A program made the translations under genes and the position numbers. From positions 5,519-20,189 of the forward strand of contig LSYV01000331.1 in the NCBI GenBank assembly GCA_001584585.1: 14,671 nucleotides of DNA, in the 5' to 3' direction. Within the stretch, counting starts at the first letter, position 1. Every line of letters begins with the position of its first letter. This DNA comes from Gonium pectorale. Taxonomy: Eukaryota; Chlorophyta; Chlorophyceae; Chlamydomonadales; Volvocaceae. This document shows positions 8,513 through 14,671 of this stretch, piece after piece. The notes beneath the pieces were generated by a model that was given only the letters and a program-made list of their open reading frames with translations, was not told where the DNA came from and ran no database searches.

Positions 8513-9391
8513 GTTATTGCAATTGCTTAATCTGAGCAATCTTTGGGGCACGCGGTGTCTTATAGTGAATGTCCGCTTTGGTCCGCCGGCCCATCCACGC
8601 ACCCTAGATAGCCCATCCATGTGTTGCCTTTTGCTACATACCAGGGGCCTGCTGCTTATTACTTGGTCACGAACTGTAGCACGGCGTTGTTGCCCTGGCA
8701 AGACTATATATTGAAGTAACGTGGTCTGCTGTGTATGTGGAACAGTGCGATATGCAAATACATACATACGCACGGATAGAGCCTGCTGCCGTACCTCGCA
8801 CCTTCTATCTGCACCTTGCAGTACTACTACTCACACTGTTGCAAGCGTAGGTAGTGCGTGTAAGCTTACGGAGCTGCACGCGTGGATGGCACGACTGATG
8901 TTATTGAGGCACACATGAACACTGATGGGCGCACAACGACGGTGACCTTGCTTTGTGGTTGATTGGGCTTATTATTGCGGCGGGTGGTGTGTGGCCATGC
9001 ATTAGTGTGAAACATCTGCCATGTATGAAGGGTCGCAGGCTCCGTGCGTGCTGTGAGTGCCACCCCCCCAACCGTGCGTGCTATCACAACGAACCGGCCA
9101 ACACCCATCCATACGCGTACATGTGCACGTACGGCAGTTGCGTCGTGCTGCTGCCCGTGAGGCACACCGTGCGTGTTTGCGTGACGCAACGCATCACGAA
9201 CGCACACATACATTGCACGTGTGTGTATGGGTGCATGTAATGTACGGTATTACGATGGTCCGTTGCTGGCAACCGATCTACCGCTGCAAGCAGGGGGCGG
9301 TGGCAAGCGAGGTTATCGGGCGCTTCGCTGCTCACTGGCATGCATGGCGGCGGCGGCGCCCGCTCCGTCCCCAAAGAAACTCTGTAACCAC
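8513..9391. other. 3' UTR and intergenic spacer with CA/TG-rich DNA
   Basis: The stretch holds the 3' UTR of the BTB gene and then spacer DNA. ATACATACATACG-like and GTGTGTATGGGTGCATG-like simple sequences occur at about 8757-8772 and 9214-9245. Open frames on both strands are Cys/His/Thr-rich products of these repeats and lack GC3 bias. No RNA gene was found. Confidence 0.5.
8859..8863 (+). terminator. Candidate poly(A) signal TGTAA of the BTB gene
   Basis: TGTAA is the usual polyadenylation signal of chlorophyte nuclear genes. This copy is about 350 nt after the BTB stop codon and is the first one on the plus strand after it. Further copies at 9236, 9383 and 9598 lie in the same spacer, so the true 3' end could be later. 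Confidence 0.45.
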
Positions 9392-9480
9392 GCACAATGA
9401 GCTGCGGCGGGCCGGGCTGGGCCCCGAATGTGCAGATTATGTGCGCTGCGCGCTGCTGCGGATGTATGGCTACGTGCATA
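9392..9480 (+). other. Weak exon-like patch
   Basis: One plus frame reads HNELRRAGLGPECADYV then CALLRMYGYVH with good algal codon use, inside a longer open frame (about 9057-9602) whose other parts look random. There is no convincing acceptor or donor and no recognisable domain. It could be a relic exon of the neighbouring gene or chance in GC-rich DNA. Confidence 0.2.
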
Positions 9481-9769
9481 CAGGGGGGTCATCAACCCCT
9501 GATGAGCAAGCAAGGGGCGGAGCCACGCACCCTCCCCGGATCCTCCTTCGCTGCACGCACAGAGTGCCGACGCCGCCAGCCTTGGGAAAGACAGCGGTGT
9601 AAAAGACAGCAAGCCGTCGCTGGCCATCGAGCGGCAAGGGGGCGGGGGCGGGGGGGGGGGCGGGGGGCCTCGGGCTTCGGCGCGGGCACGCCATGAACTG
9701 AGGTGTATGGAGTAACGCGGGGGCGTCGTCGTCAGGTCCTGGATCCACAGCTGCTGGATCTGGATTCAA

Positions 9770-9906
9770 TTCGCATCTTTAGGATATTGAAACTTGGCTC
9801 AGCGCAAATATTTGATCAGGCGCAGAATCGCTAACGCCAAGCGGGTTTGACTTTGCACAAATAATAGCGTTCCCAGCCTTTTTGCGCACAACGGTTACCA
9901 GGAGAG
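9770..9906 (+). promoter_or_regulatory. AT-richer leader before the second ARM-like locus
   Basis: This is a clear local drop in GC, with ATCTTTAGGATATTGAAAC and GCGCAAATATTTGATC, between two GC-rich regions. It ends at an ATG at 9907. The arrangement parallels the dip at 2240-2440 before the first ARM gene. The promoter role is inferred from composition alone. Confidence 0.35.
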
Positions 9907-11848
9907 ATGAGACATACACAGCACGCAACAGATTCATCGGCGAGCTTTCCGTCGTTCCCGGTATCGGCCGGTGCCGTCCGTCCCTTGGCCGACCGGGACA
10001 CCGTGGAGGCGGCGGTGGCAGCGTGCGGCGGCGGCTGAGCCCGTCGCTGGCGGCCCGTTGCAGCGTCGCGGGGACCGCTGTTGAAGCCTCTGCCGCCCGT
10101 CGACGTAGGCGCCTGGTCCTGGGAGGCGGGCGTCACCTCCGCCTCGGCCCAGCACCCGCTGGCCCCCGGCCCCCAGTCTGCTGTCCGGTCCGCCTGCCAC
10201 CCCCTCCGGTACCGGCTCCTTGCTGCTGGGCTCGACGCTCGACGCTCGACCCTGCGGCGCGCGGCTGCTGCTGCCAGGGTGCCCCCCGCCGCCGCTGCCC
10301 TGCCGCTGCCGACGAAGCCCGCCACATCTACCCCCGACGCCGTGTTCGCACTTGGCAGTGAAGGCGGTGGGAATCTAGAACAGCCGCCTGGGGTGAGCAA
10401 GCGCTGGCGGCGCCGTCGGGAGCGGTGGCTTGCACCGAAGATCAGCGGCGGCGGCGGTGGTGACAGCGGCGGCGATGGCGGCACGGCGGCTGTGGCGGGT
10501 TGGAGTGCCGACGTCAGCGCATGAAGCGTTCTTGGCCGCATGCCTGCTCGTACGCACCCGCCGCCCCCCCCCCCGTGGGCGGCGGCGGCGCTAGTGCCGG
10601 CGGCGGACCGGCAGCGCTAGTGCCGCCGCTGCTGACAGCGGCGCCGACGGTGCTCACGCAGATGGCCGTGCTCGCATCGTACTGGCTGCCGCGGACGCCG
10701 CTGGCGCGGACGCCTCCGCTGCTGGCTTTTTGATGCTTGGGGCGGCGCCGTACACGAGCGGTCGGGGGCGCAGATGGACGTGCTCGCGTCGTACGACTCG
10801 TACTAGCCGTACGCGGGCGGTCAGGGCGCAAGGGTGTCGCCGGCCAGCTATGGAACGGAGGTGACGACGGAGCGGGTGGCGACGACAGGCGGGTAGGTGT
10901 TGCTCGGGGTTGGGCAAGAGGGGAAGTGGGTTCATCCGCCCCGGAGCGGGCCTAGGGTAACCTGGTAGGTACGGAGGGGTTGATGCCGGACGGGCCGACT
11001 GATTGGCGCTCACGTTCGACGGTGACGTGTGCAGCACTTCCTTTGGCCCCCCGTTTTTTTTTGCCGGGGGCCCGACCCTCAGCCCCGGGCGCCCCCCATG
11101 ACGCTCTTCACGGCCGAGGCGGAGGTGGAGGCGGCAACCGGCGAGGCGCAGCAGAGGCCATGGCGCTGTCCTCCCTCGCCGTCAGCGCTGCACACTCGGG
11201 TCTGTTGGACTGCCTCTCTCCGAAGGGTTCCTCCGCCACCGGGAGCGGCAGCGGTGCCGACCGTGACGCCGGCGTCGGCGCGTGGCGGCGTTTGAACCTG
11301 TCATTGGCAGCCGCGCGCGGTGGCCTCGGTCGGGGGCTGCCGCCCAGTCCGCTGCGGCGGCTGGCGGCGGCGCCGTGCCAGGGGGTTGACGTTGGGGACT
11401 CGGCGGCGACGGCGGCACGGGACACGTTGGGGAGTACACGTTTCTTCGAAACGGGCGAACACCACACTGGCCAAGTTGTGAAGTGTGGACACTGCGTCAG
11501 CATGGCCTGATGGTCCTGCTGGAAGGGGGACACGTCTCGTCGAATCGTGGGTTGCCTGCGGTTGGTGCAGTCTCGGTGTGGGCCAGGCGGGCGAGCAGTC
11601 CGGTCATGCAGGGGGTGGGGCGAGGGCGCGGATGTGGAGCCGGGAATCCGCACCAGGAAGTAAGCCCACCTGGCGCATGCGGGTGGCGGCGACGGTCTCC
11701 CCTATCACTCCGCCCCTCCCTTCCCTTCGCTCTCATCCCCGCCTCCCCCACGGCCGCCGTTGTGGCGTTCGTTGCTGGCCCGACCGGAACCCCGAAACGC
11801 ATGCACCCACTTGGGCCGTGGCGGTGCTGGAGCTGCTGCTGGCACGAG
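9907..11848 (+). pseudogene. Second broken coding locus with ARM-like helices
   Basis: The ATG at 9907 opens MRHTQHATDSSASFPSFPVS and runs through RDTVEAAVAACGGG to TGA 10036-10038. Further coding-like pieces follow in different frames: AAAMAARRLWRVGVPTSAHE and AFLAACLLV (about 10446-10549), ALVPPLLTAAPTVLTQMAVL (about 10617-10733), MTLFTAEAEVEAATGEAQQ (11098, frame 1), ALSSLAVSAAHSGLLDCLSP (from 11160, frame 3), LRQHGLMVLLEGG (about 11492-11530) and THAPTWAVAVLELLLARG (11797-11850). HGLMVLLEGG has the form of an ARM helix 3. Plausible splice sites are a donor GTAGGT at 10965 with acceptor CCTCAG at 11082, and a donor GTGTGT at 11849. No combination gives an open frame. The minus strand is open for 236 codons at 9831-10541, but its protein is compositionally poor. 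Function unknown; probably a second decayed ARM-type gene. Confidence 0.35.
10657..10794 (+). repeat. Two 26-bp near-identical direct repeats
   Basis: CGCAGATGG-C/A-CGTGCTCGC-A/G-TCGTAC occurs at about 10657-10682 and 10769-10794, 24 of 26 bases alike by eye. Both copies can encode QM-A/D-VLASY, in different frames relative to each other. They look like a decayed internal duplication of a coding repeat. Confidence 0.6.
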
Positions 11849-12045
11849 GTGTGTGTGGGGGGAGGGGGGTGCCCGGTCGGTGGGGATGGGGGTGGGAGAC
11901 GGGCTGTGGGGGCCCCCTGCCACAAATGGTTATGGTTATCGGTGCCGATCTATCTCTCTGTGGTGAGTTCGCGCGTCGGCTCATGGGGTGGCTGTCGCTG
12001 GGTTGCATTTACGTGAAGGGTTGGGTCGATGGGTTCGCTCGTGGA
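11849..12045. other. G/T-rich intron-like stretch, no gene
   Basis: It starts at a GTGTGTGTGG donor-like sequence and is rich in G and T, like the other introns here. No exon with codon bias is seen. It runs up to the first copy of the dispersed repeat. Confidence 0.4.
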
Positions 12046-12245
12046 CGGGATTTTGCTGGGTGGTGTGGGCGTCGACAGCATGTGAGTTGCTCAGGTTGGC
12101 GCCCAACCGTGTTGCGGCGCGGGCGAGGCATCCCTACCTGGAGGGTGTTCGCAATGTGGGTATGGCTGTGGTGGTTGCATATCTTTTTGTTGATGCGTGT
12201 GCGTTTAGTGAGGTTGGGGCAGTTTGCGTATTGGGGATTGTTTGG
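12046..12245 (+). repeat. Dispersed direct repeat, copy 1
   Basis: The core (12046-12217) matches 13330-13505 in the same orientation. Shared blocks include TTGCTGGGTGGTGTGGGCGT, GCCCAACCGTGTTGCGGCGC, GGAGGGTGTTCGCAA and CTTTTTGTTGA. Indels of 4 and about 7 nt separate the copies, so conservation is not that of a protein frame. A short motif GGGATTGTTTGG near 12234 recurs at 13610. The copy lies just downstream (minus sense) of the minus-strand gene. Element class unknown. Confidence 0.75.
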
Positions 12246-12454
12246 CTCTGATGAGGGGGGACCGTATTGGTAGTAGCATCCTGTGGTCGTGTCGGTGGGG
12301 GGGGGCGGGGGTCTGCGGTGGCTGGTGCGGGGGCAGGTAGGTGGTGCAGTGCGGGTTTTATGGCCTAGTTCATGGGGTGGGCCTCTCGGCAGGAGGGCGC
12401 GTGGTAGGTACCGCTGGGCGATCGCTTGCAAAAGGGTCATCATGGAAGGGTCAG

Positions 12455-13339
12455 TTACGTCTCGCTCGTTGTGAGGTGGATAGGCCTTGGGCTGTCGTAG
12501 AACGAGTCCAGCTCCCATCCCACCAGGTGCGGACGATTTGATAGCCATGGCGTGCCCAGGCAGCAGGCCGTAGTAGGATGAAGTAAGGTGCCCTGGTATG
12601 CTGCCGCTGCGATTGCCTTAAGGAGGTCGTCCAGGGTATCCAGGGTGTTCCCCAACGCTTCTGTGGCTCCGCATGGTAGGGGTATGTATGTACGTACCGG
12701 ATGGATGGATAGGTACGGGCATGTATGTGCTGTGCTCGACTACTGTATGTCTGATTTCGGAGGTAGAGGTTTAGTGCGTGCCAAGCTTGATTGAGAGCAT
12801 TCCGGTGGTGTATGTACGTGTATGTACGGTAGGTCCCACACCCGGGCTGCAGCAGTTTGTCCCAAGGTGCTGGTCGTACGACGCGCAGTACATCATTACG
12901 TCCGCGTGTCGTACGAACGGGAATCCTAGGCAGCTGTTGAGCGCACGTACGTACTGGGCAATGGTTGCTTGCTGATGTATGGCTGGCGTTCGAAGCAAGG
13001 TAGGGACGGTACCTTGCTTCGAGCGGGCTGCGGCGGCGAGGGCAGCAAAGTTGCTCATATGTTCCTCTCCGCAGACCGTCAAGACAAGGTCGTGTTCCCG
13101 CATGAACGCTAGTTGGCGTAGGTTTATAAAGTAGCGGGTTTCACGGCCTAGAGTGTGGACCGGTAGGTCTCCCGCCCACGCGCACTGGAGGGTTAGCATG
13201 CGGCGCGTTATGAAGCCCAGGCAACCGTCGTCATTCATTGCCAATGCAAGAGATTTGGTGACCCTCACTGCCATTTCCGTGCGCAGAGACCCGACACCAA
13301 GTCCGGAGTGTTCGGCCCCAAGTAGTGAGCGGGATCTTG
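12455..13339 (-). CDS. Spliced minus-strand gene, possibly retroelement-derived
   Basis: Two exons are visible on the minus strand: 13339-12842 and 12660-12455 (TAA at 12457-12455). They are joined by a 181-nt intron with a GTGTGG donor and CCACAG acceptor, and the phase fits (G+AA). An upstream acceptor CACCCAG precedes 13339; a tiny first exon at 13645-13633 (ATG CTT TCA AGC T) would fit in phase but is speculative. The protein, about 233 residues, contains AEHSGLGVGSLRTEM, LALAMNDDGCLGFITRRML, RQLAFMREHDLVLTVCGEEH, then EALGNTLDTLDDLLKAI and LVGWELDSFYDSPR. The 'GLGV-SL ... LND-G-LG-ITR' pattern recalls the segment after the palm of some non-LTR reverse transcriptases; no catalytic YXDD motif is in the window, so this is a weak suggestion. 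Codon use is far less GC-biased than in neighbouring genes, which suggests foreign or mobile origin. Confidence 0.42.
12672..12745. repeat. TATG/GGAT simple repeats in an intron
   Basis: GGTATGTATGTACGTACC followed by GGATGGATGGAT and ATGTATGTGC forms a short, imperfect tetranucleotide microsatellite in the minus-strand gene's intron. Confidence 0.6.
12990..13022. repeat. Perfect 13-bp inverted repeat (hairpin)
   Basis: TCGAAGCAAGGTA at 12990-13002 is the exact reverse complement of TACCTTGCTTCGA at 13010-13022, with a 7-nt loop. It lies inside the minus-strand exon, where it encodes SKQGTVPTLLRT. RNA from either strand would fold into a stable stem. Confidence 0.85.
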
Positions 13340-13625
13340 CTGGGTGGTGTGGGCGTCGGCAGCATCTGTGTTGCTCAGGTGGCCGTTAGCGCCCAACCGT
13401 GTTGCGGCGCGCGCGAGGCATCCTTGGAGGGTGTTCGCAAAGGGGGTATGCCTGTGGTGGTTGTCTTTCTTTTTGTTGACGCGTGTGCGTGTAGTGAGGT
13501 TGGGTCTGTTACTTTGGTTCGTGCCAGGGTGCCCCTGTCGTACCGTGTGGATGCGTTGTGGGGGGCGGGGGACGTTGGTACCGTTGGTTGGGGGTCGGGT
13601 TGTTTGTGGGGGATTGTTTGGGTTT
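13330..13625 (+). repeat. Dispersed direct repeat, copy 2
   Basis: This is the second copy of the repeat at 12046, with an extra insertion between about 13506 and 13605 before the shared GGGATTGTTTGG end. In the minus-strand gene model it fills the sequence upstream of the 13339 acceptor, and its end (CAARATCCCG on the minus strand) overlaps the exon edge by about ten bases. It could be the end of a mobile element, an LTR-like sequence or a mobile intron; the data do not decide. Confidence 0.7.
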
Positions 13626-13645
13626 AGTGCACAGCTTGAAAGCAT

Positions 13646-13878
13646 CCTTTATGACAGTTGTGTGGGTCCTCCACGAAACGCGTCCCTGGGATATCCCTCT
13701 GTCGGCCTGGGGTCTGGGGGGCAGCGCGAGGCCTAAGCTGTAGTGGCTACTTCTTGCGGCACCCTCGGTACTCACCGCGCGCGAAATGTCACCGACTCTC
13801 CGCTCTTTTCGCCTGTTTGCCCACTAGCGCTTCATATGGTTACAAGTATCGCAGCCACGCGTGCCAGTTGGCTCCACC
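13646..13878 (+). promoter_or_regulatory. Probable promoter / 5' leader of the small membrane protein gene
   Basis: The 230 bases before the ATG have lower GC and pyrimidine-rich patches (CTCCGCTCTTTTCGCCTG at about 13798-13815). They hold no long biased frame. The role is inferred from position only. Confidence 0.3.
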
Positions 13879-14058
13879 ATGGGGGGTCGCGCTTCTATGT
13901 TGTGGCTGATCACCTCGGCTATTTTGGTTGCCGTGGCGTCTTCCATACTTACGTGCATGGTCATTGGGATGCAGCCAGGCCAAAGCTCAATCGACAAACA
14001 GTCGGCGCAGGACCTGCTGGCGGCTCACATGCGCGTATACCGCAGCACGCTGGAGTAG
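13879..14058 (+). CDS. Small 59-residue membrane protein, single exon
   Basis: The ATG at 13879 sits in a strong eukaryotic start context (CTCCACCATGG) and is the first ATG after an in-frame stop upstream. The protein starts MGGRASMLWLITSAILVAVA, a single hydrophobic segment (about residues 7-31) that could be a signal anchor or signal peptide. It is followed by a short polar linker and an amphipathic helix around QSAQDLLAAHMRVYRSTLE. The stop is TAG 14056-14058. TGTAA at 14600-14604 could end the transcript. I recognise no family; small single-pass proteins of this shape are often subunits or assembly factors of membrane complexes, but that is a guess. An overlapping 164-codon frame (13743-14237) lacks these features. 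Confidence 0.6.
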   Translation: MGGRASMLWLITSAILVAVASSILTCMVIGMQPGQSSIDKQSAQDLLAAHMRVYRSTLE

Positions 14059-14671
14059 AACCACCATCCCATCCTGAAACCCCTTCGCAGATCCAAATAT
14101 CTGCAGTTTGGTGTCGTACCTGTCCGCCGTGTGTCCTCAAACCTGCATCTGTCTGTGGGGCGCTCAGGCGGCGCGAATACCGCTCAACAATAATTCCGTC
14201 CAGTGCACCGGTATCCGCGTTCTATGCTTCGTTCTGATCAGCACTCCTGGGATAGACGGCGGCCAAGTTTGAAGGCGCAAGCGACCGGGGCTTTAATTCC
14301 ACACTCAACAAGGCGTTCCCGACGCAACTTTCTAGCGCTCCGCCGCCGGTCATAATTCATCACGTCAATCCCGGAACCCCCCCCCCCCCGATGTATTATG
14401 ACTCGCGTGAAAAGTACCTACGGCAGAGTGGGGTACCGTAATTCAATGAGCGTTTTGGAACATACATAGCATTCGACACCGCCTGTTAAGAGCATGCGTT
14501 TGGGGCAGCGGACAGCGAGGAGCGGCGCAGAACAAAAGCAGGTTGTAGCGCGAATGCACCCAGGCCGCATGGCCACCGCGGAGGGACACCGCAAGTAGAT
14601 GTAAGAAAGAAGCGCAGAATTTGGCAGCCGAAAGAGGGCGGAAGTGGCGGGTACGGGACGCGTTGCCGACG
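14059..14671. other. 3' UTR and spacer
   Basis: Lower-GC sequence follows the small membrane protein gene. It has an 11-C homopolymer just before a tiny open frame (ATG at 14391, 16 codons, MYYDSREKYLRQSGVP) and a TGTAA at 14600-14604. The tiny frame may be chance or an upstream ORF of a gene beyond the window. No other gene is seen. Confidence 0.4.

Noticed and set aside
9831..10541. 236-codon open frame on the minus strand
   Set aside because: It mirrors GC-rich plus-strand DNA. Its product is Ser/Ala/Arg/Pro-rich with no domain, and the AT-rich leader and ATG at 9907 favour the plus strand.
13743..14237. 164-codon plus-strand frame overlapping the small membrane protein
   Set aside because: No start context and no codon bias; the overlapping frame at 13879 has a strong start context, a membrane segment and a natural stop.

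Overview
The window looks like nuclear DNA of a volvocine green alga (Chlamydomonadales: Chlamydomonas, Volvox and relatives). The grounds are very high GC, coding segments whose third codon positions are almost all G or C, short G/T-rich introns with GTGAGT- or GTGCG-like donors and YAG acceptors, TGTAA motifs of the kind green algae use for polyadenylation, and a BTB protein of a style I associate with these algae. No bacterial operon layout, rRNA, tRNA, CRISPR array or phage gene is visible. All gene models were read by eye, without transcripts, so exon limits are provisional.

Layout. 1-2240 is GC-rich, low-complexity and mostly non-coding. It holds one orphan exon on the minus strand (626-738, with an in-frame TAG) and a possible proline-rich exon on the plus strand. 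An AT-richer promoter or 5' leader region (about 2240-2723) then precedes a plus-strand armadillo (ARM) repeat gene, about 2724-6823. Its exons and several splice sites are easy to see, but the reading frame changes many times and one exon carries a TAA. It is either a pseudogene or a stretch of poor sequence. Immediately downstream, on the same strand, lies an intact three-exon BTB/POZ gene (7197-8512, 241 residues), with a TGTAA at 8859.

From 8513 to 9800 there is 3' UTR and intergenic DNA with CA/TG-rich stretches. A second AT-rich leader (about 9770-9906) begins another plus-strand set of coding fragments (9907-11848). These include ARM-like helices but never form one open frame, so this is probably a second broken gene. 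From 12046 to 13625 there is a composite block. Two direct copies of a roughly 175-bp repeat flank a spliced minus-strand gene (12455-13339), whose codon use is much less GC-biased and which may be retroelement-derived; a perfect 13-bp inverted repeat lies inside it. The window ends with a compact single-exon gene for a 59-residue membrane-anchored protein (13879-14058) and its probable 3' UTR.

The most notable theme is the ARM-type gene beside the BTB gene. Plants carry fused ARM-BTB proteins (ABAP1/ARIA type). Here the two modules are adjacent on one strand, the ARM part is broken and the BTB part is intact.
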